A stretch of 64,000 bases of DNA from Shinisaurus crocodilurus (GCA_021292165.1 CM037877.1:215429350-215493349); one strand, 5' to 3'. Positions 19,480 to 31,190 are shown, counted from the first letter of the stretch. Notes: generated by a model from the sequence alone, not told the origin. Numbers and translations: made by a program.

Positions 19480-19930
19480 AGCAAGAGAGGATGAGTTTGA
19501 TGAGCAAAGATATTTCAGAGACTTCCTGATGAATACAAATATCCTTGCGCATAATAAAAGGTTATTGCAGGAGGAAAAAAATGAATTTAGGCTTAACAAC
19601 TAGATATAATGTCTAATCGCTTTGTGATCACAAAACAAGAGGGAAAGAAACAAAGAGGGAGATGCCAGTTCAGAGGGATTTTATCTAATTTTATTTTAAT
19701 TAGATCCTTCTTCGAACTGAGTTTCTAATTTTTCAATTAGCAATTAGCAGCTGCAACTCATTCGGAGCATCATAAGGTGCCAAAGACACTAATTACACCA
19801 CAGGAGTAGGAGTCTGAGAACAAGAAATAAAATTATCCATGAATGCTATTAGAGAAAAGGAATGATTGCATTCTGTAATAATATGCTGATGTGAATCTAA
19901 TTAGATTGAAAGATTGGGGTGCACGGGATG
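19480..19930. other. Repeat-free AT-rich block, candidate conserved non-coding element
   Basis: Contains no recognised repeat. It is rich in TAATTA/CAATTA/ATTAG homeodomain-like cores (for example 'tttcaattagcaattagc' followed by CAGCTG near 19725-19755). Conservation cannot be judged from one sequence; the call is by texture only. Confidence 0.3.
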
Positions 19931-20278
19931 AGGTTTAAAAATGGATTACATCCTGGAGGTCATGATTTTATCATAAATATTGCTTTTTGAAGATATCACT
20001 ACAAAATATTAAAACATCTTGCAAATGTTATTTGAATGCCAAATTATTCTCTAAATGGGCAAGATATTACAGCAGTGCAATTTCATAAGTAGAAGAAGGG
20101 ACAGGAATTTAAGATACATTGGACATCTTCCTAGCCTACAATGTGGCCTTCCTCCAATTACTTGACTTTTCTCTGCCACATCCATTTTTATCGGTATGGG
20201 GCAAGAATAATTTGTATATGCAGGCACATGGGTTGTATAGATTAGTAACGCAAGAATTTTTACTGACTGACACATTTA

Positions 20279-20715
20279 GGGTGCAGTCCAATCAGGATGT
20301 CCATAGCCCTCCAAACTCAGAGACATATGGGTCACCCTGGGTGGTGCAGGTGGAGTGCAGAGGTGAATGTCGCCTCTGTGCTCCTCTCAAGCTGGAGCTC
20401 AGCTAGACAGCTGATTTCAGCCGTCTAGCTGAGGTGCTTCAGAGCGGGAGGGAATATGCTGTCAGGATATCTTGTATCTTGGTGTGCCTGTCCCCTTCCC
20501 CACCCCCTGGAACACCCCCTAAACCCCATCTTCAAGGTTGCTCTTGCGGACATCAGAGATGCACCCAGTGCAGTTCTTTCCTCAGCCTGCTTTGAGAGGG
20601 GGGAGGGTGCTCTGAGTGTGGAGACCCAGCTACAAGGTTGGAGCAATTTGCCGACCTCGTAGTCAGGTCTCCAAAATATCCTATGGCTGTCTAGGTGCCA
20701 TAAGATTGTGCTGCA
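20279..20715. mobile_element. MITE with 'GGGTGCAGTCC' ends (approximate)
   Basis: The left end GGGTGCAGTCCAATC and, read inward from the right, AAGTGCAGCACAATCTTATGG are imperfect inverted repeats. The centre holds inverted 'cagctagacagctgattt'/'agccgtctagctgag' arms. The segment at 38520-38945 appears to be a relative. No TSD found. Confidence 0.5.
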
Positions 20716-20726
20716 CTTCGTGTATT

Positions 20727-20870
20727 TTTATATTTATATTTGTTTATTTATTTAAAGTAGTAGAAGCAGAACTGTAGAGTGAACCCTCCGAAGGCAGTGT
20801 ACAGCAAAACATAAAACCTCAAAACAGTAAAACAATGATAAGAACAATGATAAAAATCAAAATTAAATAC
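20727..20870. repeat. Decayed LINE/SINE 3'-end-like repeat (copy 2 of 2)
   Basis: Homologous to 63-175, with a (TTTA)-rich start and an 'aaaacaatgataagaacaat' end. Confidence 0.4.
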
Positions 20871-20939
20871 CCCAGTAAAATGGTATTCTAGATTTTATAA
20901 GACTGTAAGTGAAACAGGGTCTATAACTAACTCATACAA

Positions 20940-21082
20940 TGGGCATGATCCAACCAAAGTTAAGCACTTTCAGATTCCCTTGATTCCAATGTGAAATTTG
21001 CTTAATGAGATGAATGTGCTTAGTTTTTCCCCTTTAAAAGCAATGAACCTAAGAGTGCTCAGCATTGGCTGAATCACTTGAG
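20940..21082. mobile_element. Small MITE with about 22-bp inverted ends
   Basis: Left 'atgatccaaccaaagttaag' and, read inward from the right, 'tgattcagccaatgctgagc' are imperfect inverted repeats about 140 bp apart. Non-coding; superfamily unknown. Confidence 0.5.
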
Positions 21083-21083
21083 T

Positions 21084-21506
21084 GATCCGAAATCGGCCCC
21101 GCTCGCAGCCCCCCTGATATTTGCGGCGACTCGCAGGCCTACCTTGCTGCCCACTCGGTCCATCGCGCCGCCCGCACGGGCTCCCATCACATCATTTCCA
21201 GCTGTGATGCGACGGGCCCTGCGCCAACGTGGCTGAACCCTGTTGCTGTGGTTTTGGCGTAGAAACCAGGGCAACAGGGCTTAAAACGGCCGTGATGGCC
21301 ATTTTAAGCCCCGTTGCCCTGGTTTCTACACCCAAACCGAAGCAACAGGGTTCAGCCGCGTCGGTGCAGGGCCCGTCGTGTCACTTCCGGCCAGCACGGC
21401 TGCCCAACCAGCACAGAGAACGGGTGGAGAGCCCCTCTGCGATGCAGAGAATTGGGCATCGGGGGGCGGCATGCGAGGAGAGGAGAGGCGCCCCCCCCAA
21501 GGTACG
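21084..21506. mobile_element. GC-rich MITE with palindromic core
   Basis: Shares its inverted blocks with 4321-4786: 'atcacatcatttccagct' against 'gtgtcacttccggccagc', and 'aaccagggcaacagggct' against 'ccccgttgccctggtttc' around 21264-21325. The termini are decayed and no TSD is visible. Confidence 0.65.
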
Positions 21507-21731
21507 TAATTCACCACTAAATCAGACGCATTTCAGCAAAATCTTGGGACCTATCCTAAATGCTTCTGTCTGTTAAAAAATAAAAAGAAGCCCCCAAAAT
21601 CCAGAAGACCTGTAGAGCCTTAAGACTAGCAAATGTATTATGGGATAACATTTCATAGTCCAGAATCTGTACTGTAGGCTCATTTCACAGTAAAAATGTG
21701 TGAAATGCTAGGTGCTTACATTCACTACAGA

Positions 21732-23124
21732 CAGGCCCGGTGCAAGGCAATTTGGTGCCCTAGGCAAGATCAGATATTTAGCACCCCCCCTTCCCACTTG
21801 AGCCCTCCCTCCCTCCAGTCCTATGCCCATTATGAAATAAATTTCCCTCCCTGGGAACTGCCGAGCCCCATAGAAAAACTTTGTGGACTTTGAGACTTTT
21901 CCTTTGTGTTCACGAGGAAAGCAAAGAGGCAACATCAGCCCAGCTATGCCAGGAACTCCCAAGGGCCTTCTCCTACTCCATATATATGTAAAAGCCTGTC
22001 TCCTCCTGCAGGCAGCACAAGGGATATGAAAAAAGGATGTGAGAGAGGTGTGGTGGCGCTACCTGGAATAGAGACAAAAGGGCGTCTTGCAGCCTGTCCT
22101 ACCTCGCAGGGTGGAGGTGCAGAGACACCGGTTTGACTCGTACACCTTCTGGGTTGCAAAGGGGGGGGGGATGCATGTAGTAGAAACATAGCAAAGAGAG
22201 AGCCCGTGGATCATCTGGTTCAAATTTTGGAGGGGATTTACGAAACTTGCTACTTCCCCTCCTCTATCACTTTGTTGCAATATTTCTTTATCAGAATAAT
22301 GTATATTATCCTGTCTTTCCCTTTACCAGCCTAGTGCTCAAGGCAGACAACAATATTCAAAGTACAGTAAAGAAAACATCAACAGCTCAGGGCACAATCC
22401 TAAACACGTTGAGGCAGAAAAAAGCCCCGCAACTCCCAGCATTCACCAGCCAGCATGGCTGGCTGTTGGAATGCTGGGAGTTGTGGGGCTTTTTTCTACC
22501 TCAACGTGCATAGGATTGCGCATGGCTGGCTGGGGAATGCTGGGAGTTGTAGGATTCCCCCCCCCCTCCAAACACGCATAGGATTGCATCCTAAAGCCAT
22601 TTAAAACCAAAACACAGAAAAGCATGGTAAATAATTAAAACATTGGAGCCCCAGCTAGCTTAAAATACCTTTCCCTCCCTCCCTGGTTGCTGGAAATAAC
22701 TGCTTTCAGGGGACCTTGAGCTGAGGAACCTGAGGCTCACGCGAGGGAGGGAAGGCGAAGGAGGTGTTTGCAGGTGCATCCTTGAGAGGGAAGGCGAAGG
22801 AGGTGCATCCTTCCAGCCGCCCACCAGCCTCCCATCATTGGCCCCTGCCCGCCTCCCCTCCTCCAGTCTGTAGCCTTCTCTGCCTCTTTTGATGCTGGTT
22901 GTGAGGAGGAGCCTGCCTGCTGCTGTTCCTGGTAACGAGCTGGAGGAGAGAGAGGGAGGGGTGCGCTTCTTTCGCCTTCCCTTCCCCGCCACAGGACATT
23001 ATTGGTAAAACAAACTTGGTAAAATACGTGGTGTATTTTTTTTCCCCCAAGGCATTTCTGGCGCCTCCTTTAGCCCAGCGCCCTAGGCAGCCGCCTAGTT
23101 GGCCTAATGGTAGCACCGGCCCTG
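21732..23124. mobile_element. Non-autonomous hAT element, 1.39 kb, TIR CAGG(G/C)CCGGTGC
   Basis: Starts CAGGCCCGGTGC and, read inward from the right end, CAGGGCCGGTGC. It is flanked by the perfect TSD ACTACAGA (21724-21731 and 23125-23132). Subterminal 'gccctaggca' occurs on both sides. A palindromic MITE (22388-22594) sits inside. No transposase is recognised. Same family as 36251-37109. Confidence 0.88.
22388..22594. mobile_element. Palindromic hairpin MITE nested in the hAT element
   Basis: Long inverted arms: 'ttgaggcagaaaaaagcccc' and 'ggggcttttttctacctcaa' around a 'cagcatggctgg' centre. An extra third arm (ggctggggaatgctggg to 'ataggattgcatcc') follows, as if two copies overlapped. 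Confidence 0.7.
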
Positions 23125-23132
23125 ACTACAGA

Positions 23133-23866
23133 TCTCTACAGACTAGAGCAGGGTGGGCAACTTCAGGGGGCCTGGGGACCACTTTCCAGCCCCAGAAAAC
23201 CCCACAGGCCACACACCTGCCACTGCTGTGCTGCTGAAATGTGGCGGTGTGGCAGCAAACCAAGACACAGGCTTAAAAGAGACACATTTAGCTTGTTTTC
23301 AGGCTAAATTTGTCCCTATAAGCCTCAGTTGTTGTTTGCCACCCAAATTTAGGGGCAAACCACCAATGTGCAAAAAAGTGAAACTAACACATTCAGCCAT
23401 CCAGGCAGGTGGACAGTTTTAAGTGCTCAGCAATTCCAAATCTGGGTTTGAATCCCTGAATATTCAGCCATGTTTGCAGTGCCAAATAAGGTTCTCCGCC
23501 TCTTTTTTTCCTGACATGCAGCTCATCTTTTAACAGCTGTACAGCAGGCATTCCCAACATGGTCCTTTCCATGTAGGGAATAGCTGTAGCTATTGGATTT
23601 GGCCAGGACAGATGGGTGAGAATTTTGTTTGACTTGTTTTTTTTTGGGGGGGGGGGTGTTGGTAAGAATTTTCCAGAATTCACAAATTTCTTCATAAACA
23701 GTATGGAAAGAACTTGAGATTAAATACATTCTAATGTGGGAGAAGGCAAAAACTGACAGATGTCCAGTCTTAGCTTAAACTATGGAATGGAGAGAAGGCT
23801 GATGATGCAGACACCTGGTAATCATACATTTTCTGTGTGGAACCTGTGGCCCTCCAGAAGTGAAGA
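23133..23866. other. No recognisable gene or repeat
   Basis: Nothing recognised beyond homopolymers such as the T/G tract at 23637-23657. Confidence 0.4.
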
Positions 23867-24178
23867 ACATAAGAAGAGTCATGCTGGATCCGACCAAAGA
23901 TCCATCTAGTCCAGAATTCTGTTCACACAGTGACCAACCAGCTGCCCATGGGAAACCCACAAGCAGGACATGAATGCAACAGCAGCCTCCCACCCAAGCT
24001 CCGCAGCAACTGGTGGTGTACATAGACATACTGCCTCTGATACTGGAGGTAGCATATAGCCAGGACTAGTAGCCATTGATAGCCTTCTGCCCCATGAATT
24101 TGTCCATCCAAATTGGTGGCCATCACTACATCTTGTGGAAGTGAATTCCATAGTTTATCTATGTGTTATGTGAAGAAG
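23867..24178 (-). mobile_element. CR1/L3-like LINE 3' end
   Basis: 'gaacataagaagag...atccatctagtccag' is the reverse complement of the tail of the tRNA-Ala SINE at 24345-24562. The LINE 3' end is therefore at 23867, and the element reads on the minus strand. The downstream text ('actgcctctgatactggag', 'ttggtggccatcacta') resembles a repeated reptile LINE 3' region. No ORF remains. Confidence 0.65.
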
Positions 24179-24179
24179 T

Positions 24180-24295
24180 CCAATGTTGTTGGACTACAAC
24201 CCCTATCAGCTCCAACCAGCATGGTCGATGGCCAGGTATTATGGGAGTTGTAGTGCAACAACATCTGGAGGGCCACAGCTTCTCTATACCTGTTC
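24180..24295. mobile_element. Decayed hAT MITE of the 'ccagatgttgttggactaca' family
   Basis: Inverted arms 'atgttgttggactacaac' and 'gttgtagtgcaacaacat' followed by 'ctggagggccac'. Same family as 37255-37395 and the well-preserved 55102-55238. The termini are eroded. Confidence 0.65.
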
Positions 24296-24344
24296 GATAA
24301 TATGAACCATGCATTGCAATCCTGGTGCTTACAACAGGATTGTG

Positions 24345-24562
24345 AGCTTGTCTTTCTCCATCGGATGTGTCATAACTCAATGGCAGAGCACCTGCTTTGC
24401 ATGCAGAAGGTCCAGGTTCAATCCCTGGAATCTCCAGTAGGGCAGGAAAAACAGCCTGAAACCCCGGAGAGCCGCTGCCAGTCAGTGTTGACAACAATAC
24501 TGGGCTAGATGGACCAATGGTCTGACTCAGTATAAGGCAGCTTCCTGTGTTCCTATGTTCCA
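24345..24562 (+). mobile_element. tRNA-Ala(TGC)-derived SINE
   Basis: The head 'aatggcagagcacctgctt', then 'tgcatgcagaaggtcc' and B box 'ggttcaatccc', follows tRNA-Ala with anticodon TGC. The tail 'gctagatggaccaatggtct' to 'cctgtgttcctatgttc' matches, in reverse complement, the LINE 3' end at 23867-24178, its likely mobilising partner. It is not a tRNA gene: no acceptor-stem closure is evident and the tail is fused on. Confidence 0.8.
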
Positions 24563-25208
24563 TCCAGTTTTAGAGGATCCACATGGTCATTCTAGGGCAG
24601 TGATTCCAAAATGGTAGTTTAAGGCCCCACTGATAGGACTTGGATCTTTAAGAGTGGATCCAAAATGCAATAATCAGATGTGGTTCAAATCAGCCCTTAC
24701 CTGAGAAGTCAACATACAACATTGTGAATTAGGCTATTTCAGCTATTGGGTTAGGTTTTAAAATTACTTCCCCAGTAACAATCAGAATTCCCGAGAATTT
24801 TTCAGTCTGTGAGCTTAGCTTAAAATAAAGTCTCTGTTCAAAACAAGGAAAAACAAAAAACCACCTCCCAAGTTAAATTGACAATGGCATTATTTTTTTT
24901 TAGCAGGGAGACTGAAAATGTTGATGAAGGCATGAGGGCAATATAAATGCAGAGGCAGCTAGGCAGTTAGAATGTATTACACAGACTGACAGTTTACTGA
25001 TCACCCTGATAGTAGCCCCCACTGCCCCACCCTGCCCAAGTCCTCTGCTCAGGCACACTTTCCACTGCTTGACTTAATTGGGCAACTATCAGACAGATAT
25101 TTAAAGAAGCCCCCCCCCCCCCGACAACAAATGGAAGAATTCCAGGAGTCTCAGAAATTGCCATAAAGAACCTCCCAAATTAAAAAAAAGAATGCCCCTC
25201 CCAGCCTC
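24563..25208. other. No recognisable gene or repeat
   Basis: Nothing recognised. A C-run is at about 25111-25122. Confidence 0.4.
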
Positions 25209-25975
25209 GTGTAGCTGTGGCGGGGGGGGGGGGAATAATTTGCACACGGGGGAATAACGGATCGGACCACAATGGTCTGATATTTATATACCAGTCAGGA
25301 GGCAGAGTGGGCGGGGTGGCAGAGCCGATAGGCTTGCACCCGCCATTTTCTGCCTCCTTTGGAACGCGGCTCCCTTCCTCCCATCCCTTTTTGCAGTGCA
25401 GGTTTTACTGGTCGCCTGCTTCCAGGGGCCGAGTAGGAATTTTGGTTCATTGTCCTAACTGGCCGGGGGCAATGTTCGTGTTTCGCCTACTCTGCACTGT
25501 ATTTCAGGGTTTGGGTGCTTAGTGGCATTGTCAATTCGGTCACATTGGCGGTTAAGTGCGGGATTAGGCAGTTTTAGGGGCTCGGTGATCATCCTATGGC
25601 ACCTTTCAGGTGAGAGGCGTGCCCGAGGCTCCTGCCGCCGAGTGCCTCACAGCTCGGTTGTGCCGAGATAAGGCGCGTCTCTGAGGTCTTCCTAACTCGC
25701 GTGTATTGGTGCCTCATGGCCAGTGTGAGGCTGACTGCAGGAAAGACCTTCCAGCACCATGTGGTGTTAAGCAAGGAGGGGATGACCTGGCTGCTGTCAC
25801 CCTCCTTGCTGGATGTTTCGCCCTATAGCAATGGTGACCGGCTGATAGCCGGTGTAATTAGTACCCGCACTTTTTCCCTCCATAGATTCCCTATTGATGT
25901 TTCAATAAATGTGGCCCATTACTTTTACCACAATTTGTACCCTACAACCGTGTCTGAGTCGTTATTTCTCCTTTA
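25209..25975 (+). mobile_element. Terminal-repeat-like copy related to 18640-19022 (putative Ngaro/DIRS or LTR type)
   Basis: From about 25560 onward it aligns with 18640-19022: a 'ggcacctttcaggtga' block, '(a)gcaccatg(t)ggtg', and a common end 'tcaataaatgtggccc' followed by a 'gtgtctgagtcgttatttct'-like terminus. AATAAA could serve as polyadenylation signal. A shorter similar piece (tgatgtttcaataaac) is near 41890. Upstream to 25209 is GC-rich, without ORF homology. The exact boundaries are not resolved. Confidence 0.45.
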
Positions 25976-26269
25976 TGCGCTGGCGCGCAAACCTTAAGAC
26001 AAAGCAAACATTCAGGTGTGTGTGTTCCAAATTCCAATGTGTGTTTCTTGCCAGAAAGAACACTCTGCTCCAATTAATAGTTGTGTTGGGACTGGAGAAC
26101 ATACAGGAAGCACACTCTGGCCGCTGCTATAAACCAGGGGACCTAGTGCCACTGGAAGGCTGTAGCCCTTGCTTTCCAGGACATCAAACCAAGGGTAAGG
26201 ATGGGGAGATCTGTCAAGTCCATCTCCATGGACTTCCGGGGCCTCCTTTTCCCACCTCTAAATACTTTC

Positions 26270-26572
26270 CATGCCAGTTCCATGCATATTTTATTTCTTT
26301 ACCAATTTTTTTTTAAAAAATCTGCGTATTTTCGCTTGCATTTTTCAAATGGAGGCATGCCCCCATTGGCTAATGCATGTTTGTGCACATTTCAGAAATG
26401 TTGAACACATTTTTCTCTCACACTCACAGTATGCATCAAAGGCCCATAAATATATGGATTTCCAACCATTCATTGCAGCTGTTTCTGTGGTTGGTTCCAG
26501 GAGATGTGGATTGGGTGAACCCATCAAAAAAACACAATCGAGCAAATTTCTCACCCATCCCTAAGGGGAGAA
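26270..26572. mobile_element. hAT-like repeat ending 'gcaaatttctcacccatccc'
   Basis: The right end, read inward, is GGGATGGGTGAGAAATTTGC, a hAT-style AGGGATGG terminus. The body with repeated 'tgtgcacatttt'-like runs and 'agatgtggattgggtgaac' is shared with 58020-58360 and partly 40520-40700. The left end is not defined. Confidence 0.5.
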
Positions 26573-26819
26573 CAACCCAGGTCATCCATCAGCCAGAGAA
26601 GGAGCAGTTGCAGGGAGCTCACTTTCCGCTCTCTACCAGAAAGAAGACGTATCTCCAACGGACAGTTGCCCTGGGACTACAGAGGTTAAGGGGAAAGAAT
26701 GCTCTGGCCCCATCCCTTGGCCAAAGGAAAAAGAGCCAACAAATGCTATTCAAACAAGAACACCAGCAGCAACATGCATTTAAATGCCCACTTTTTGCTC
26801 ACCATGAACTCTCTCCTCT

Positions 26820-26985
26820 TCCTTTTCCCTTCACCCTCCTTCCCTTGTATGTCTTGCCTTATACAGTTTGTAAGTCTGATGGCAGGGTGTCTCTGTCTTT
26901 TGTACTGATGTGAGCTGCTTTGGGAGACAATAATTGTCTGGAAAGCAGGATAAAAATGCGGCAAATAAATAAATAAATAAATAAT
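26820..26985 (+). mobile_element. L2/CR1-type LINE 3' end
   Basis: 'gtgagctgctttgggagaca' then 'ataaaaatgcggcaaataaa' and (AAAT)n: the usual layout of reptile L2-like 3' ends. No coding remains. Confidence 0.55.
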
Positions 26986-26989
26986 ATGG

Positions 26990-27599
26990 GTTTCATTGCC
27001 CAGAAAGAGAGAAGTCCATAATCTTCCTTCCACTCCCTGTCTGGTTGGTAAACCTATTAAGCTGCATGGCCTTCATACACTGACTGGGATGCAGACGTTT
27101 ACTGGGTGTTCCTTCACACCATGAGTAAAGTAGTACAGCCAGTTCATGAAGCACTCTAACGGTCCAGGAAATGTATCCTTCTCCAAGGTGGTCTTCATGT
27201 TTGGGGAGTAGCAGATTCCTGCAAGCTCAGACTTGGCCCTGCAATGGCTGTGTGGCTGTTTCCCTGACCTCCTCTAAACTTTGCACTGCAGTTTCTTCTT
27301 CATTAAACAAAGCCACTCTTTTTTTGGATTGAACTTCCCCCACATTTATAAGTGCCTACAGTGGCTTTTCCCTCCTGGCTCCCCTTGGCTTCTCTGTTTC
27401 TTCTTCCCTGTCCTCTACACACCTTTGTATAAAGCTTTGAACAAAAGAAAAGCTGTGACATACTTTGGTATCCCCCAAAGGCCCATGACAAACGGATACT
27501 GGAAGCCACTGACAATCCATTATCAATAAGGGATGGAGGCACATAGCTTGTGCTGCCCTACTGCTAGGGTGTTCCACCTTCTGGCCTGTGCTGAAATAC
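26990..27599. other. No recognisable gene
   Basis: Possibly decayed upstream LINE sequence; nothing firm. Confidence 0.35.
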
Positions 27600-28315
27600 A
27601 AAACATGGTAAGGATTAGGAGGAGCTAATGTCTTTCCTCAGCAAGAGCTGCCACCTCAACTGCAGATGTTGCAGAATGCTGCTGCTGCTAGAATACTGAT
27701 GGTTGTCCATTACTGAGAGCATATTGTTCCAATATTCTTTGATCTACAGAGGCTCCTGGTTTGTTTCCAAGTCTGATTCAGTGCTTTCCAGGTGTTGGTC
27801 ATAAGTTTTAAAGCACTGAATGTTGTGGTACTGGGGTATTCAAGCTGACTGCTTGCTCCCACATGATTGTGACCTCCCATAGAGATGTTCCAAGGAGGCT
27901 GTGCTCCGCATTCCTTTGCTGTCTGAAGTGTGCTTGGTGAAGATGAGGAACAGGGCCTTCTCAGTTGCAGCACCCAAACTCTAGAACTCCCTCCTTTGGG
28001 AAGCTTCTCCAGCTCCATTTCGTTTAACCTTTTGGAAATTGATGAAGACGATTCTATTTCAAAGCCTTCAGTATAAGATAATTTGTTCCCTCTGGTCTGT
28101 AGATTGCATTTTGTCTCTGTGGCTGATTATGTTCTATGTTCAATTTTTTATTGCTCAAATGTTAAAGTATATTTATTATCATCTTGTTTTTAATTTGCTT
28201 TTCATTGTTTTTTATTACCCATTGGAGGTCATGTCAGGCCCAACAATGGCTATACATTTTAAAACAAAGTAAGTTGCTATTACTCTGAGTCCTTCGAACA
28301 GAAAAGGCTATAAAT
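27600..28315 (+). pseudogene. Decayed L2-type LINE ORF2 C terminus and 3'UTR
   Basis: Order of blocks: 'aggctcctggtttgtttcca' (from an ancestral LxWLPV motif), 'ttttaaagcactgaatg' (FKALN), 'gaggaacagggccttctcag' (the RAFS motif), 'gaactccctcctttgggaag' (xNSLP), then an AT-rich 3'UTR ending 'aaaaggctataaatgg'. This is the typical C-terminal signature of squamate L2-like LINEs. Stops and indels throughout; dead and old. Confidence 0.7.
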
Positions 28316-29540
28316 GGACCATACAATATATGGTGTCTGTTCTAAGAGTTTAGGATGTTTTATGCTGATATATGGGTTGGATTTTATTTCTTGATAGAGC
28401 CATTTTGACATTTAAATTTGCCTGATAGAAAAACAGTGCATATGACATCAAGTTATATACAACTTATAAAAACTAGACTTCCCTGTCAGAAATCAGCTGT
28501 AGATACTTCTAGTCAGGAGAAGAAACTATCCAACTAAAAAAAGTGAGAGCCACAAACTTTAGATGGAACCAGTTAGGATGAATTTCATGAGTCATATGGC
28601 CGGGATTAACCTGGCAGCAGGAGTAAAGTCCAGACCAATTAAACCAAAGCCAGTCAAAGGTACAAAGCCAGTCAGGAATCAAGGATAAGTCCAAAAGGTC
28701 AGAACCAGCAACTGAAAAATGTTTCAGCTAAACATAGGTTGGAGCAGAACACTGTTCTGAATAACTGTGGCAAGATACAAGGCAGACTCTTAAGGGCTCT
28801 TCACAACAGCATACAAGCTGTGTATACATCAGCTCTCCACACTGTTGGGAATGGGAACCCCAATCACACAGGGTTTCCAATTGCACAGAGTGCTTGTGTA
28901 TGTGCACAGCTGTTTGTCTATAGACCCCCCCCTTTCAGAGATCATGCTGATCATGCAGATAATGGGGTGTGTATCGGCAGGAGGCATGTTAATGTCAGAG
29001 GCAGGGCTGGCATGTATAGCGCCTTCCACACATTGGTTGTATGCATGGAGGGGCTCAAAATATTTGTGAGCCAATTGCAGCTATATAGTGCAGACAGGAT
29101 GCTAGAGGGATTGCAGCAAAGCGCAGGTGCTACCCAAGAAATGCCTCAAAAGCATCATATCCTAGGGCAACATATCCAGAAATCAATTGCCTGTGTTTAT
29201 TCAGCTTCCTTTCTTGGAAGAGCAGAGGAGAATGAATGACAACAAGCACTTCTCTGAGGCAATGACTAAATACCAGTCCCAGTTCAATCCCCAATATAGT
29301 ACTGAAGCTATGCAATGGGCAAATAAAGCCAGCCGCTGTTTGAAAGTTCGTGGATACTGATACTACTGAATTTTCATGGGGGTGAGTTTTGATAGAAATT
29401 CTGTGCTTTGCTAAGGATGGGGTGTGGAATGGTATCCCTGTGAGACATCTATGAAAAACTCTGTCCATTTGTTCCTACTTTCAAGCCTACTGTTTTTCCT
29501 TTGTGAATCAATAGCTCCTTTCATTCAGCATAGCCAACAA
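28316..29540. other. No recognisable gene; one 166-codon ORF judged spurious
   Basis: The ORF at 28739-29239 has no domain, unusual Cys/His content without motif spacing, and no supporting context. Confidence 0.35.
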
Positions 29541-29760
29541 TCTCTTTCCCAGTCCAGCACATGCTAAATGTCTTTGATAATCACTTTAAGAGACCCCAGT
29601 TAATAAATTACGACATCCAAATATGGCTCTCAGTGAAATGTATGAGCTCCTATTCATTCTTCTCCTCTCTATTTGTCTTTATATATCTCACAGCATTTGC
29701 CAGTAATTATATCCCTCTTTATAATCTTCACTCCCCAGTTAAGGTACGTAATTGATAGCT
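29541..29760. other. Repeat-free block, possible conserved non-coding DNA
   Basis: Even AT-rich sequence without repeat signature; weaker case than 44240-44890. Confidence 0.25.
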
Positions 29761-29817
29761 CCTGGGAAAAAAATCATTAATCCCAGAATGGATCCAAAGT
29801 GGTTTGCCATGCTGGGA

Positions 29818-29818
<1 letters not shown>

Positions 29819-29854
<36 letters not shown>
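29819..29854. repeat. (TA)n microsatellite
   Basis: About 17 TA units. Confidence 0.95.
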
Positions 29855-29857
<3 letters not shown>

Positions 29858-30844
29858 TTATACACAGATGGGGGGAGGAGAGATTTGGAATTTATCCTCT
29901 CATAGTGTGGATGCTGAAATCATTATGAAGTCTCACAGTTCACAGCAGAACTAACTACAGGATAAAGCACAGTATTCAATAGAGCCCATCTACCCAAATG
30001 TGTTACTCTGTTGTTGCTAAAAGACACAGAGCTTTTCTACACAAGGCATTTATTGTGCGCTCATCAGGGGTGGTGCTAGGTACCTAAAAGATCCAGAGCA
30101 GAAGCCATGGGACAAAAAATTGCACAAATTTGCATGTGCTAATTTACATATGCAAATATATGTGCATAATTAGAAACAATTACTATAATTTTATTTTTAT
30201 AGAAGGCAAGCTAATTCACCTCTAGCTTTATTTCAGGACAGAACTGTGCAACATCCCAAATTGTGCTTGGTTAAAACTTACCCTCCATGAATCCACACTT
30301 TTCCTTGGTCCTTCAGGCCCAAATCCAGATGGGGAGGATGGGGTGCCTGGGACCATAAAGCGCTGTATGGCACCTTAAACATTTACTGATTAATTGCAAA
30401 CTGAACATGGCACACTGGCAAGGGAGAGCGTGGGAATGTATTGTAGACTATAATAACCCAAGCTCTTAAGCTGCAAACTTAAAACAATTACTAGGGAGTA
30501 ACCCCCATTAAACATAGTGGGATTTTCCTCTCAGTAAATCCTTACTCGCTCTCCCCGCACCCCATCACCAACAAGCACAACAGCACTGGACAGAGACATC
30601 AGGACTGGAGAACATTGCTTTGCTGCTGCTTCTCATCACCAGACCAGATGAAGAGGCAGAAAAAGCCAATGCCAAAGGTGGTTCCTCATTTTGTTTCAAA
30701 ACCATTTTTTGTTTGTATAGTTACTGGGTTTCTAGAGCACTTTTTTTCTTTCTTTTACAGTTCTTGGGTTCTTCTAACTTCTTGAAATCCTAAAATCTAC
30801 ATCAAATGTTACAATATTATGTTTCTGGCAACCGTATCATCATA
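29855..30844. other. No recognisable gene or repeat
   Basis: Some short phrases ('ggggtggtgctaggtacct', 'gggagtaacccccatta') recall MITE ends but no complete element is seen. Confidence 0.35.
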
Positions 30845-30960
30845 CAACTCTTAAAGTATCAAAATACATAGTTGGATACCTTTATTAGGACTAACCAAAA
30901 TTCCTAATAAAGGTACTGCCCAACTGTCGATTTTGGGCTTTTATTTCTCATGGACCAGCA
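30845..30960. repeat. MITE fragment with inverted 'acctttattaggactaacca'
   Basis: 'atacctttattaggacta' is followed at once by its near-complement 'cctaataaaggtactgccca', an inverted pair typical of a small dispersed element; 'catggaccagcatagctacc' is at its end. Confidence 0.45.
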
Positions 30961-31084
30961 TAGCTACCTTTGTTTTTGATTGGTTGTTTTTTAAATTACC
31001 AAAGTTATCTATCCCCAGGTTTCTTTCTAGATCCAGATATTGGAACTATCTTCAGGATGAATGAAGCAGGCTGTAGCTCTGAGT

Positions 31085-31190
31085 ACATTTACTAAGGAGT
31101 AAGACTCCAATCCTACATATTCTTACCTGGGAGCAAATCCCATTGCACTTATTACTAGTAAACATGTTTAAGATTACACAGTATGTTTGA
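31085..31190. repeat. Fragment of palindromic 'gggagcaaatcccattg' MITE
   Basis: Related to 8010-8085 and 38345-38440. Confidence 0.4.

Noticed and set aside
24345..24420. tRNA-Ala-like sequence as a functional tRNA gene
   Set aside because: The acceptor stem does not close and a LINE-type tail is fused; a decayed second copy is at 15863. It is a SINE.
26377..26913. 178-codon ORF
   Set aside because: Spans the end of a hAT-like repeat and the start of an L2-type 3' end; chance reading frame.
28739..29239. 166-codon ORF as a host gene
   Set aside because: No domain or motif spacing recognised, no splice or promoter context; length is possible by chance in 64 kb.
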